The position numbers were made by a program, and so were the translations under genes. A DNA stretch of 64,000 nt from Marinifilum sp. N1E240. GTDB taxonomy: Bacteria > Bacteroidota > Bacteroidia > Bacteroidales > Marinifilaceae. Positions 9,523 to 18,842 of this stretch are shown here, piece after piece (the first letter of the stretch is position 1; every line of letters starts with the position of its first letter). A model generated the notes under the pieces. The model was not told where the DNA came from. It made no database searches and worked only from the letters and a program-made list of their open reading frames with translations. Where the stretch lies: assembly GCF_009295825.1 (NCBI RefSeq), contig NZ_WHKF01000002.1, positions 62,001 through 126,000 of the forward strand. The letters are read 5' to 3'.

Positions 9523-11328
9523 ATGAAATTAGTTGATCCAAAAGATTTACTGAAAGCAAGTGAAAGTTTAAATTGGTTTGGAGGAGAGAGTTTTGCGAAA
9601 CTTTTAATGTACATCCTGAAATTGAATAAACTTAATAAATTGTATTCTGAAAATTGTTGTAAAGATGGAATTGAATTTATCGACGCTTTAATTGATGAGC
9701 TAGGGGTTAAGTTTGAATTTGATGAAGAAGAACTGAAACGAATTCCTAAAGAAGGTCCATTTATTACGATTTCGAATCATCCTTTTGGAGGAATTGATGG
9801 CATTATCCTGATAAAGTTAGTTTGTATGGTTCGCCCTGATTTTAAGGCGATGGCAAATTTTTTACTTAAAAAAGTTGAACCGATACAGGATTATTTCTTG
9901 GGTGTAAATCCATTCGAATCGCGAAAAGGAGCAGCTTCGAGTACTGGTGGGTTAAAAGAAGCATTAAGACATTTAAGCAATGGAATGCCTTTGGGTATTT
10001 TTCCAGCAGGAGAGGTTTCATCCTATCAGTCTCAAACCAATAACATTACCGATAAACAATGGATGCCTTCTATTTTGAAATTGATTAAGAAGGCTGACGT
10101 TCCTGTTGTTCCTATTTATTTTCAAGGGAGTAATAGTTTGATATTTCATCTGCTTGGGATGATTCATCCAACATTGAGAACCATAAAATTACCTTCAGAA
10201 CTGTTAAATAAGAATAAGAAGGTGATTCGCATAAGAATTGGTAATCAGATATCTGTTAAAGATCAGAAAGGATTTACAGATATCAATCAGTATGGGCGTT
10301 TTTTACGTGCGAAAACCTATATGTTGGGAACTCCTATCGAGGTGAAAAAGTTTTATCAGTTCAAGCGAAAAACAAAGAAAGAAAAGGTTGAAGAGATAAT
10401 TGATGCCGTAGATCCGAACTTGATTCGTTCCGAGGTAGAAGGTCTTCATGAGGATTATATGCTTTTTAAAAGCAGGAATTATGTGGTGTATTGCGCTCCA
10501 TCGAATAAATTACCGAATATACTTAACGAACTGGGTCGACTCAGAGAAATTACTTTTCGAGAGGTAGGAGAGGGCACAAATCAAAGCATAGATGTTGATG
10601 AGTACGATTTGTATTATCATCAGCTATTTATTTGGGATGAAGAAAATCATAAAATAGTTGGTGCCTATCGGGTAGGTAAAGGGCATGAGATTCTATCAGG
10701 CTATGGTTTAAAGGGATTTTACCTTCAGAGCCTGTTTCGTATGAGTAAGGAGTTTCAGCCAATATTAAGCCAATCTTTGGAATTGGGACGTTCCTTTATT
10801 GTGAAGGAATATCAGCGTAAGCCATTGCCTTTGTTTTTGCTGTGGAAAGGAATTTTATACTTCCTGCTTAAAAATCCTGAATCGAGATATTTAATTGGTC
10901 CTGTGAGTATTAGTAATAAATATTCGGATCTCTCTAAGGATTTGATTATTAAATTTATTATGGCGAATTACTTCAATTATGATTTGGGGCAGTTCATTAA
11001 ATCTCGTAAGAAATTTAAGGTTAAAACTACTGATGTAGATATTGATATTTTATTGGAGACCGCAAAGAGTGATATCAATAAATTGGACAAGTTGATTGGT
11101 GATTTTGAGATTACTAACGACAAACTTCCTGTATTGTTGAAGAAATACATATCGCTTAACGCGAAGATTATTGGTTTTAATATTGATCCAAATTTTAATG
11201 ATTGTTTGGATGGCTTGATTGTGATTGATTTATTTGATGTTCCTGTACAGGTAATCGAATCGTTATCAAAGGAAATAAAGGACGATACCATTCTTAAAAG
11301 ATTTTCTTCTGAAGATATAGGTTTTTAA
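9523..11328 (+). CDS. Fused O-acyltransferase / N-acyltransferase (OlsF/GlsF-like)
   Basis: A 601-aa two-domain protein. Residues about 60-270 form a PlsC-type lysophospholipid acyltransferase with NHPFGGID (H86, D92) and the FPAGE motif. Residues about 315-510 match the hemolysin-like GNAT acyltransferases of the OlsB type (YYHQLFIWDEE, ELGRSFIVKEYQRKPLPLF, LIGPVSISN). This fusion is the layout of OlsF, which makes ornithine lipids, and of the related glycine-lipid enzymes in Bacteroidota. So it probably N-acylates an amino acid with a 3-hydroxy fatty acid and then O-acylates it. Which amino acid cannot be told. The last about 90 residues are unassigned. Confidence 0.75.
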   Translation: MKLVDPKDLLKASESLNWFGGESFAKLLMYILKLNKLNKLYSENCCKDGIEFIDALIDELGVKFEFDEEELKRIPKEGPFITISNHPFGGIDGIILIKLVCMVRPDFKAMANFLLKKVEPIQDYFLGVNPFESRKGAASSTGGLKEALRHLSNGMPLGIFPAGEVSSYQSQTNNITDKQWMPSILKLIKKADVPVVPIYFQGSNSLIFHLLGMIHPTLRTIKLPSELLNKNKKVIRIRIGNQISVKDQKGFTDINQYGRFLRAKTYMLGTPIEVKKFYQFKRKTKKEKVEEIIDAVDPNLIRSEVEGLHEDYMLFKSRNYVVYCAPSNKLPNILNELGRLREITFREVGEGTNQSIDVDEYDLYYHQLFIWDEENHKIVGAYRVGKGHEILSGYGLKGFYLQSLFRMSKEFQPILSQSLELGRSFIVKEYQRKPLPLFLLWKGILYFLLKNPESRYLIGPVSISNKYSDLSKDLIIKFIMANYFNYDLGQFIKSRKKFKVKTTDVDIDILLETAKSDINKLDKLIGDFEITNDKLPVLLKKYISLNAKIIGFNIDPNFNDCLDGLIVIDLFDVPVQVIESLSKEIKDDTILKRFSSEDIGF

Positions 11329-11359
11329 CCGATAATTTTCCGAACTTTGCGAATCAATT

Positions 11360-12034
11360 TTGATAACTGAAAAAGACGACTATTTGGACTTGCAATATAT
11401 AATTAAAGGAATTGGGATAGGCTTGATGGCTTCGATACCATTGGGACCTATTGGTGTTTTGATTATTCAAAAAACACTGCAAAAAGGCAGACTCGCCGGC
11501 TTTATTTCCGGATCGGGAGCCGCCGTTGCAGATACCCTATTTGCGTCGATAGCTGTTTTGGGCTTGGGTTTTGTGATTAACTTTATACAAGCACAGGAAT
11601 TTTACTTCAGATTAATTGGATCTGTCTTTTTGGTTTTTGTTGGCTTACGAATTTTCTTAACCAATACCATTGAGCAGTTCAGAAAATCTCAGGCACCAGG
11701 CAAGAGAGGGATGTTTGGGGATTTTTTAGCGATCTTTTTCCTGACACTTTCCAATCCGATTGCAGTAATCTTTTTTGGTGCTATGTTTGCCGGAGCTTCG
11801 GTTTTTGGAGATGCGCATTCAGCAAAAATTGCACTGTATTTATTAGTAGGAGTACTATTGGGTGGAGCACTATGGTGGTATGCCTTGTCTACTCTTGTTG
11901 ATATATTCAGGAAGAAATTTCGCTTAAAGCAGATGTTCTGGATCAATAAAATCTCTGGATTGATCATCGCAATTTTAGGATTTTTAGTTTTCCTTTCCTG
12001 TTTCGAACCGATAAAATCATTTGTGTATCAATAA
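11360..12034 (+). CDS. LysE family translocator
   Basis: A 224-aa inner-membrane protein with about six hydrophobic segments. The N-terminal MASIPLGPIGVLIIQKTLQK matches the LysE/RhtB signature with the conserved PGP-like loop. LysE proteins export amino acids or related small molecules; the substrate here is unknown. No ATG occurs before the first helix; a TTG at 11360 is the most likely start, but a start a few codons later is possible. It follows the acyltransferase by 31 bp, and a terminator follows. Confidence 0.8.
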   Translation: MITEKDDYLDLQYIIKGIGIGLMASIPLGPIGVLIIQKTLQKGRLAGFISGSGAAVADTLFASIAVLGLGFVINFIQAQEFYFRLIGSVFLVFVGLRIFLTNTIEQFRKSQAPGKRGMFGDFLAIFFLTLSNPIAVIFFGAMFAGASVFGDAHSAKIALYLLVGVLLGGALWWYALSTLVDIFRKKFRLKQMFWINKISGLIIAILGFLVFLSCFEPIKSFVYQ

Positions 12035-12057
12035 ATGATCTTAAGATATTTATAAAG

Positions 12058-12098
12058 AAAAACCCTGTCAATTCAACTTGAATCGACAGGTTTTTTTT
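12058..12098. terminator. Convergent rho-independent terminator
   Basis: The stem CCTGTC/GACAGG is extended by an inner ATTCAA/TTGAAT and followed by eight T on the plus strand and A-rich sequence on the other side. It sits between the converging LysE and Smr genes and can serve both. Confidence 0.8.
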
Positions 12099-12122
12099 AT
12101 TGCCTTAAAATATCTTAGCAAT

Positions 12123-13151
12123 CTATTTTATTGTCACCATTGTTGCGCCCCAGCCATACTCCTTAAAGGATGCATCCTGTTGGTAATGTTTCTTGTATTT
12201 TCTGCGCAATTCGTCATGTATTTTCTTCTTTAAAGTTCCGTTTCCGATACCATGTATAAATACAATTTTCTGCCCTTTGTTGCCTTGGTTCTTTCTCAAT
12301 ACACTATGAAATTCATTCAGCTGATATTCCAGAATGTCGGCATTGGAAAGTCCGGTAACCGAATCAATTAAAGAGTTAATGTGAAGATCTACTTCCAGAA
12401 TGTTGTTATTTGACTTGCTTTTCGTCTGCTTGATATTTTTACCGCCTCCGTATTCTTTTTCTCGAATGACCTGTTTTACCTCTTTTTTACTCAGTTCTTC
12501 AATTTTCTGTTCGAGATTTTCACCCGTTAATTTGTGAAGGATTACATCCTGATGAAAGTAGGAAGTTTCTTTATAGCTACTCGATTTGTGGAATTTAACA
12601 GGCTGAATTTTAATGTTCTTTACCAAGGGAGCTTTGATGACAGAAGCACCTTGCTGATAGAATAAGATTTGGAAAAAGCAGCTCGATAATTCGTTCAACT
12701 CTTTCTGATCGTACTCACACAATAAGATTTTGGATTTAGGATCGAGGTTTCCAGCAGTTTTTCCGTTGAGTTCGCCAGTATTCGCATCATAAAAGCCATA
12801 CAAAAGAATGTGATTTGTATCGTTTATTAAATAAAGTTCCAGTGGACTTTCGGTAGGATTGTACCCCTCTCTGGGTGCAAAGGCAACGTAAACATCTTCT
12901 TTTTCGATGTGTAATGGTTCATGTTTTGCCTTGAAACCGGAACGTTCACTCTTTAATTCGCTCGTTCCTTTTTGATTGCTTGCCTCTCCACCTGCAGCTT
13001 CAACCACCACAAGGTTTCTTTTCAGAGTTGGAATTTCAAACTCGTCCTCCTCATTCAAGACCATTACAGTATTGGCATCGACTATGCGTGTTACCAAACC
13101 ACCACCTGTTTCATTTAAAAATCGGACTTTATCACCTATATTTATTTGCAT
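12123..13151 (-). CDS. DUF2027 and Smr domain protein
   Basis: A 342-aa protein. The N-terminus (INIGDKVRFLNETGGGLVTRI) is the KOW-like start of DUF2027, a domain found in Bacteroidota. The C-terminal about 85 residues are an Smr domain with the EVDLHI motif and the nuclease loop FIHGIGNGTLKKKI (HGxGxG). Smr domains act as DNA or RNA endonucleases in MutS2 and in ribosome-rescue factors. A nucleic-acid role is likely; the exact target is unknown. It is divergent from queA, with which it shares a 160-bp upstream region. Confidence 0.85.
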   Translation of the reverse strand: MQINIGDKVRFLNETGGGLVTRIVDANTVMVLNEEDEFEIPTLKRNLVVVEAAGGEASNQKGTSELKSERSGFKAKHEPLHIEKEDVYVAFAPREGYNPTESPLELYLINDTNHILLYGFYDANTGELNGKTAGNLDPKSKILLCEYDQKELNELSSCFFQILFYQQGASVIKAPLVKNIKIQPVKFHKSSSYKETSYFHQDVILHKLTGENLEQKIEELSKKEVKQVIREKEYGGGKNIKQTKSKSNNNILEVDLHINSLIDSVTGLSNADILEYQLNEFHSVLRKNQGNKGQKIVFIHGIGNGTLKKKIHDELRRKYKKHYQQDASFKEYGWGATMVTIK

Positions 13152-13312
13152 TTTGTATTTTTTTAAGCGGTTTTACATTGGACAATCATTTGCAGCTTGT
13201 CCTAATGAAATTGAATTCTTCTCTTTGTTTTCAATTTCGCTCAAAGTTAACTATTTTTGCCGATCAAAATTAACGGCAAGGCTATAAATACTTGCAGGCG
13301 GAGAAAAGGAAA

Positions 13313-14548
13313 ATGGAAACAAATACAGGAAACTTGAAATCTGAAACGAAAGAAATTCAGATTGCTGAATACACATATGATTTACCAGATTGCAGAATTG
13401 CGAAACATCCATTGCAAAATAGAGATGTATCGAAATTGTTGGTTTACAGAGGTGGTGAAATAAAAGAAAGGGTATTCGATCAGCTTCCACTTGAGATCGC
13501 TTCAGGAACTAAAATGGTGTTCAATAATACCAAGGTTATTCAGGCGAGACTTATTTTCCATAAAGACACTGGAGCACGTGTTGAGATTTTTTGTCTGGAA
13601 CCCTTGAGTCCTGCGGATTACAATTTGGCATTTCAGGCTAAAGGGCAGTCTACCTGGAAGTGTATTGTTGGAAACCTGCGGAAATGGAAATCGGGTATTT
13701 TAAAAATGCCATTTTTTGTTGATGGACAAGAGTTTGTCCTGCAGGCAGAGAGAATAAATCAATTGGATGGGGCACAGGAGGTAGAGTTTTCATGGAATCA
13801 TCCGGAATTGTGTTTCAGTGAAGTGTTGGAGCAAACGGGTAAAATTCCTATTCCTCCCTATTTGAATCGTGATACCGAAGAGGGAGATTTGCTTAGATAT
13901 CAAACCGTTTATTCTAAGTATGAAGGTTCGGTAGCGGCACCAACCGCTGGATTGCATTTTACCAATGAAGTTTTTGCAGAATTGGATGGCAAAGGAGTAG
14001 AGCGTGAGGAGTTGACCCTGCACGTTGGAGCAGGAACATTTAAGCCCGTAAAATCAGAACAGATTGGTGATCATGAAATGCATACAGAGCACATTCAGGT
14101 TACCCGGGAGAGTCTAATGAGTATTGTAAATGCCAAAGGACAAATTATTGCCGTGGGTACCACATCGGTGCGAACCTTGGAGAGTTTGTATTGGATGGGG
14201 GTGAAGTTGCTGACAAATAGTGAGGAGCCAGCTCTTTTAAAGCAGTGGGAAGCTTATCAATTGCCAAATCATTATAGCATAAAGGAATCCTTTGAAGCCA
14301 TTTGCTCTTATATGGATAAAAAGGAGTTGAGTTTGTTTAATGCGGCAACGCAAATTATTATTGCGCCGGGTTACGACTTTAAAGTGATCTCGGGATTGGT
14401 GACTAATTTTCATCAGCCTCAGAGTACCTTATTGCTATTGATATCTGCCCTGGTGGGAGAACGCTGGAGAGAGATCTACAATTATGCCCTTGAAAATGAC
14501 TTTAGATTCCTTAGTTACGGGGATAGTTCTTTGCTTATGAAAGGGTAA
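13313..14548 (+). CDS. queA: tRNA preQ1 ribosyltransferase-isomerase
   Basis: A 411-aa QueA, which transfers ribose from S-adenosylmethionine to preQ1 in tRNA to form epoxyqueuosine. Family motifs include YDLPDCRIAKHPLQNRDVSK, NNTKVIQARL, GSVAAPTAGLHFT and LHVGAGTFKPV. The ATG at 13313 is chosen because a strong purine-rich ribosome site (GGAGAAAAGG) precedes it; a TTG 21 bases upstream would lack one. A TATTTTTG -7 box lies at 13253-13260. The protein is somewhat longer than the E. coli enzyme, as is usual in Bacteroidota. Confidence 0.93.
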   Translation: METNTGNLKSETKEIQIAEYTYDLPDCRIAKHPLQNRDVSKLLVYRGGEIKERVFDQLPLEIASGTKMVFNNTKVIQARLIFHKDTGARVEIFCLEPLSPADYNLAFQAKGQSTWKCIVGNLRKWKSGILKMPFFVDGQEFVLQAERINQLDGAQEVEFSWNHPELCFSEVLEQTGKIPIPPYLNRDTEEGDLLRYQTVYSKYEGSVAAPTAGLHFTNEVFAELDGKGVEREELTLHVGAGTFKPVKSEQIGDHEMHTEHIQVTRESLMSIVNAKGQIIAVGTTSVRTLESLYWMGVKLLTNSEEPALLKQWEAYQLPNHYSIKESFEAICSYMDKKELSLFNAATQIIIAPGYDFKVISGLVTNFHQPQSTLLLLISALVGERWREIYNYALENDFRFLSYGDSSLLMKG

Positions 14549-14640
<92 letters not shown>

Positions 14641-14666
14641 TGCTTACTTATAACTTTCTCCTTGAA

Positions 14667-14699
14667 TTTTGTATTTTCTATGAAAAAGTTCTATTTTTA
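14667..14699 (+). promoter_or_regulatory. Probable promoter of the OmpA-family gene
   Basis: TTTTG, 20-bp spacer, TATTTTTA: one mismatch from the -7 consensus TAnnTTTG. The start codon is 30 bp downstream. Confidence 0.4.
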
Positions 14700-14728
14700 T
14701 TTATGTTCATCCCATACATACTAAAGAT

Positions 14729-16600
14729 ATGATCTTCAAAAATTCCCTGTTTATAATATTTGTATTTCTTGCCTTTTCTGTTCAGGCTCAAGACAGATTT
14801 ATTAGAAAAGGCAATAAGGCCTTCGAAAAAGGGAATTATCCGGAAGCGATATCCTACTTTCGGAATGTTAAAGAGAAAAATACCAAAATCAACCGGAAGA
14901 TAGCCGAATCTTATTTCTTTCTGAATAATTACGAGCAAGCCGAAAAATACTTTAAGAAAATATACGATAGCGAGAAAACCGATAAGGATTTATTGACTTT
15001 ATCACAAATCTATTTGGATGCTGGAAATTATGAAGCAGCCATCTTATTTTCCGAACAAGCTGCTTTGGCTGGAGCCAATCGTGAAGATGTGGATAGACGA
15101 ATTCTTGCCATACAAGAACTCACAAAAATAAGCCATAGGGATAAATGGCGAGTAAGGGAATTGAGTATTCAGCCGCAGTTGAAAAGTTTAGGATTGGCGT
15201 TTTATTCCGATCAACTGATTTACTCTAAACTACATTCTAAAAAAGCAGGATTAGATAAAACTTATCAATTGTTTGCTACTGTTTTTTCAGAGAAGGAGAA
15301 GACGAATCTGAAAGAATTTGCTCCGGAGATTGGAGAAGGTGTGGATGTAGGAGCAGCTGTATTTTCAGCAGATGGCAAAATAATGTACTATACTAAGTGG
15401 TATACCCGTAAAGGCAAGCAAATTATGGAAATTGTTGAAGCTGTAAAAGAGGATACATGGAAAGCTGCCAATGTACTGCCATTCAACTCTAAAAAATATT
15501 CTTGTGCTTACCCTGCCTTGAGTGAGGATGGTAAGATCATGTATTTTGCTTCGGATATGCCTGGAGGATTTGGAGGAATGGATTTGTACATTTCTCATAA
15601 AAGAGGAAACTCCTGGGGTGAGCCTGTCAATTTAGGATCAGAAATCAATACCAGTCAAAATGAGATTTATCCTCGTGTTTTGTCCGATGGAAAGCTCTGG
15701 TTTGCTTCTAATGGGCATGTTGGTTATGGGAAGTTGGATCTTTACTTTGTCACAAAAACAACATCTGGAACTTGGGGAAATCTGAAAAATGCTGGAATGG
15801 CATTTAATTCCCAGTACAATGAATATTCTATAGCGATTACTCGTGAGGGGGATCAACTGTGTTTTGTATCCGATCGCATGAACAATGGGGCTCGTGAAGG
15901 ATTTTTCAGTATCGAAAAATTACAAGTTAAATCCGTGGAATTGTTTTTAAGAGATGCCAAATCGAATGCGATGATTGATAGTGCGCAGGTGAGTGTAAAT
16001 AGAATTGTGGACAATTCAAAAATACAAGTAGATAAAGCTGAAGATGGTTCTTATGTGCTTTCGGTATTGTCTAAGGATATGGATAAAGGAGTTTTGTATT
16101 CTATAGAAATAGAATCGATTGGTTTTGAGTCTCAGCAATTCAATTTTTATCCTGAATCGACTAAGGAGGAATTGGAGATCTTCTTAAAAAAAAAGGAGGA
16201 TGAAATCGGATTTTCCAACGAATTACAAGCAATACCGAATTTGCCGCAAATAAAGTTTTTTCGAAATGTTTATTTTGAGCCCAATGCAGATGAACTGACT
16301 GCTGAAAATAGAAAGGTATTGGATAAATATGCTGGTTTTTGGAAAATGTTTCCGGATTTACGTCTGGTTATAAATTCTCATTCCGATTCGAAAGGAAGTG
16401 CTTCCGGGAATAAAAAAATGACTCTGAAAAGAGCGAATCTGGCAAAAAACTACTTGAAAAGCTTGGGAATTGATGAAGCAAAGATCGAATTGAATGCTTA
16501 TGGAGAGGATTTTATAGTAAATGGATGTATTGATGGAGTAGAGTGCACAGAAGACCAACATCGAAAAAACAGAAGGTTGGAACTTCTTTTTATGTTTTAG
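14729..16600 (+). CDS. TPR-PD40-OmpA outer-membrane-associated protein (PorE-like layout)
   Basis: A 623-aa secreted protein with a signal peptide ending in SVQAQD. Domain order: TPR units (about 22-130), PD40/WD40-like propeller blades (about 185-400, for example YPALSEDGKIMYFASDMPGG), a carboxypeptidase-regulatory-like beta domain (about 405-485), and a C-terminal OmpA peptidoglycan-binding domain (about 510-623). This order matches PorE of the type IX secretion system, but similar OmpA proteins with other roles are common and no other Por/Spr genes are near. It probably anchors a periplasmic complex to peptidoglycan. The SPOR-type protein follows, which strengthens the cell-wall link. Confidence 0.75.
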   Translation: MIFKNSLFIIFVFLAFSVQAQDRFIRKGNKAFEKGNYPEAISYFRNVKEKNTKINRKIAESYFFLNNYEQAEKYFKKIYDSEKTDKDLLTLSQIYLDAGNYEAAILFSEQAALAGANREDVDRRILAIQELTKISHRDKWRVRELSIQPQLKSLGLAFYSDQLIYSKLHSKKAGLDKTYQLFATVFSEKEKTNLKEFAPEIGEGVDVGAAVFSADGKIMYYTKWYTRKGKQIMEIVEAVKEDTWKAANVLPFNSKKYSCAYPALSEDGKIMYFASDMPGGFGGMDLYISHKRGNSWGEPVNLGSEINTSQNEIYPRVLSDGKLWFASNGHVGYGKLDLYFVTKTTSGTWGNLKNAGMAFNSQYNEYSIAITREGDQLCFVSDRMNNGAREGFFSIEKLQVKSVELFLRDAKSNAMIDSAQVSVNRIVDNSKIQVDKAEDGSYVLSVLSKDMDKGVLYSIEIESIGFESQQFNFYPESTKEELEIFLKKKEDEIGFSNELQAIPNLPQIKFFRNVYFEPNADELTAENRKVLDKYAGFWKMFPDLRLVINSHSDSKGSASGNKKMTLKRANLAKNYLKSLGIDEAKIELNAYGEDFIVNGCIDGVECTEDQHRKNRRLELLFMF

Positions 16601-16732
16601 ATGACTAAATTTGCATTTTTATCAAAAGTCAACTGAGTTTACTGGTTTTTATTTTCTTTAAATGAGGTTTTTATTATATTTACTAATGTTAATCTGATAA
16701 ATTACATCGGTCTACCATTCTACCTAATTGTT

Positions 16733-17869
16733 ATGAGAAACATATTCTTTTTAATTTGTATTTTATTATCAGCGGGAACGCTCAGTTTTTTCTCTCCCTT
16801 TTTGGATATTGATTTTTCTTCTTCCAATTCTGGAGGGACGACTTATGCAGTAGAAATTGCGAAATACAAATATCCGGTTTACACAGATTATTTTGATAAT
16901 TTGGATGATGTGATCGAATTGGATGCGGAAAATGGAGAGTATCATTACATCTCGGGAATAACAACATCCAGAGCTGATGCTGAGGAAATCTCTGCTGAAA
17001 TCAGGGAGTTGGGCTATAAGGATGCCAGAATCATCGACCTAAAAAAGGAATTTTCAGCTGAAGAGTTAGCAGATGTACTTTCCGGGAACATTCAAAAGCA
17101 GGATCAGAAGAAGAAGACTGTAGCAGAGAAGAAAAAGGCAGCCGAATCGGCAATTGCCAAATTGAACAATGTTGGGAATGCCTATTTTTATACCATCAAG
17201 CTTAAGGAGAGCAAGGATATGGAAAGTGCGGCAACTTTTGCACCACTTAAACCCAAAGCTCATAAACAATCGGGAGTGTATCATTATCTCCTGGGGCGTT
17301 TCGAGGATGTGAATACGGCTCAAAAATACATGAAGGAGAATGTTCTGTCCAACTATAAGAATGCGGAAGTGGTTGTTATGAACAAGGGGCAACTGGCAAA
17401 GAAGAATGTGCCTGCAAGTGAAGAAGCTCAATACGATATGGGACGTAAGATGAGAGGAAAGGAATATCTTGCCTACTATTACGAACTGCCAGAATTGAAA
17501 TTTGTTTCCACCCCTCTTTATCAAATCGAACTAGGTCCTTATCGGGATAAGAAAATTGCAGAAGAGGCAGTCCAGAAATTAAAAGATTTGGGTTTTGAGA
17601 AGGCAAAGATAAAGGCACCCACAAAAACGAATGAGTCTCAAGTCAAAAGAGATCCTTCTGCAGCAAAACACTTCACCATTCAGGTGTTTGCAGGCAAATC
17701 ATCATTAAAAACGTCCCGCTTTAAATTTGAAGTAAACAGAACCTACGATCAGAAGGATGGTCTGTACCGTTATTTTTATGGAGACTACGACAACTATTGG
17801 GCTTGCCGCCGCGATTTGCGCAAAGTTCGTGAAAGTGGCTATCAGGATGCATTTATCGTAAAACTTTAA
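16733..17869 (+). CDS. Secreted protein with repeated SPOR-like modules
   Basis: A 378-aa protein with an N-terminal signal or anchor helix. Four modules resemble the SPOR fold, with the spaced pattern of short strand, helix and GY-K-DA strand: about residues 38-105, 155-215, 255-300 and 312-378 (for example HFTIQVFAGKSS ... ESGYQDAFIVKL). SPOR domains bind denuded peptidoglycan glycans. A charged, lysine-rich linker lies around residues 115-145. It lies 132 bp behind the OmpA-family gene. No enzyme domain is visible; a wall-binding structural role is inferred. Confidence 0.65.
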   Translation: MRNIFFLICILLSAGTLSFFSPFLDIDFSSSNSGGTTYAVEIAKYKYPVYTDYFDNLDDVIELDAENGEYHYISGITTSRADAEEISAEIRELGYKDARIIDLKKEFSAEELADVLSGNIQKQDQKKKTVAEKKKAAESAIAKLNNVGNAYFYTIKLKESKDMESAATFAPLKPKAHKQSGVYHYLLGRFEDVNTAQKYMKENVLSNYKNAEVVVMNKGQLAKKNVPASEEAQYDMGRKMRGKEYLAYYYELPELKFVSTPLYQIELGPYRDKKIAEEAVQKLKDLGFEKAKIKAPTKTNESQVKRDPSAAKHFTIQVFAGKSSLKTSRFKFEVNRTYDQKDGLYRYFYGDYDNYWACRRDLRKVRESGYQDAFIVKL

Positions 17870-17889
17870 CGAAGTTAAAGTTTTACGAT
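17855..17889 (+). terminator. Perfect 16-bp-arm hairpin across the stop codon
   Basis: ATCGTAAAACTTTAAC, loop GAA, then the exact reverse complement. The stop codon TAA at 17867-17869 lies in the left arm. No long T run follows, so it may act as a bidirectional or 3'-end-stabilising hairpin rather than a classic terminator. Confidence 0.55.
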
Positions 17890-17979
17890 ACCAAATTACA
17901 AGCTCCAAAATCCAAAAATCATGTTTTAGTTGTAAATAGGGAATTTTAAATTTTTTATACTTTAAAAGAGCTTTAGTAA

Positions 17980-18333
17980 ATGTCTTCTAAATATGATCTT
18001 CCTAAAAGATTATTTGATTTTTCTATCGGAATAATAAAAGAAGTAAGAAACTTACCCTCTTCCAAAGAGTATCGTGTAATATCCTATCAAATCTTAAAGT
18101 CGGCAACTTCGGTTGGTGCTAACTTCGAAGAAGCACAAGGAGCCGTATCTAAGCCTGATTTTGCAAATAAAGTTGGTATATCCCTAAAAGAAATAAGAGA
18201 AACGAATTATTGGATCAGGATAATTATAGCCATATCTACGTCAAACCAGGAGTGGATAGCGCTCGAGAAAGAATCCCAGGAAATTCTTAAGATACTTGGC
18301 TCAATATACAACAAGACATCAAATCAAAAATAA
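17980..18333 (+). CDS. Four-helix-bundle protein (S23/IVP type)
   Basis: A 117-aa all-helical protein with the family pattern KRLFDFSIGIIKEVRNLP, SATSVGANFEEAQGA and SLKEIRETNYWIRII. This family was first seen in intervening sequences of 23S rRNA genes but is widespread as free-standing genes in Bacteroidota. The molecular role is not known. It lies between the SPOR-type gene and rnpB and is bordered by low-complexity sequence on both sides. A second, more divergent copy is at 56228-56587. Confidence 0.85.
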   Translation: MSSKYDLPKRLFDFSIGIIKEVRNLPSSKEYRVISYQILKSATSVGANFEEAQGAVSKPDFANKVGISLKEIRETNYWIRIIIAISTSNQEWIALEKESQEILKILGSIYNKTSNQK

Positions 18334-18445
18334 AAGCTATTTTTCTTATTATTAACTTATTATAAATCCATATTTTGATATGCTAGGAATTGAAGCTTGA
18401 CATTTGAGATTTTTTAAAGTTTTGGAGTTTGTAAACTTGGGATTT

Positions 18446-18492
18446 GGTTTGCCGATGTAAAGATAAATTCTTTATCTTTACATCGGCAAACC
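18446..18492. repeat. Perfect 22-bp inverted repeat over the rnpB promoter
   Basis: Arms 18446-18467 and 18471-18492 with a TTC loop are exact complements. The left arm contains TTTG (18448-18451) and the right arm TATCTTTA (18473-18480), 21 bp apart, a plausible promoter for rnpB. The right arm ends inside the RNase P RNA, covering GGCAAACC, the 5' strand of helix P1. Confidence 0.7.
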
Positions 18493-18830
18493 GTTCTATC
18501 GCTGCTTTTATAAGGAGAGGAAAGTCCGGGCAACACAGAGTAACATACTTCCTAACGGGAAGAAGGCTGAAGGGCTTTAGTAGTAGAGCAGAAAATAACC
18601 GCTTCGATGTATGTCGGAGTAAGGGTGAAAAGGTGAGGTAAGAGCTCACCGGTACCTGTGGTGACATGGGTAGCCGTGTACCTTATGTGTTGCAAGATCA
18701 AGTATACCGGCAGTTTTAGGCTTACTCGGCCGATGTCGGGGGGTAGATTGCTCGAGACATTTGGTGACAAATGTCCTAGATAAATGATAGAACCCTCCTG
18801 GAGGGAACAGGACCCGGCTTATAGGTTTGC
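18485..18830 (+). ncRNA. rnpB: RNase P RNA, bacterial type A
   Basis: The catalytic RNA of RNase P, which trims tRNA 5' ends. Seen directly: the conserved GAGGAAAGTCCGGGC (18517-18531, P4 5' side), ACAGGACCCGGCTTATAG near the 3' end (P4 3' side), GTAAGGGTGAAAAGGTG and GGTAAGAGCTCACCGG in the specificity domain, and the closing helices. P1 pairs GGCAAACC (18485-18492) with GGTTTGC (18824-18830), and P2 pairs GTTCTATC (18493-18500) with GATAGAAC (18786-18793). The ends are set by P1 and could shift by a few bases. A terminator follows. Confidence 0.95.
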
Positions 18831-18842
18831 TTTTTTTAAAAT

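Noticed and set aside
18397-18412. A fourth copy of the TTGGCA-TTGACA element (CTTGACATTTGAG)
   Set aside because: Only the TTGACA part is present, and there is no -7 box at the expected distance.
18444-18641. Small open frame on the plus strand
   Set aside because: It overlaps the conserved core of the RNase P RNA.
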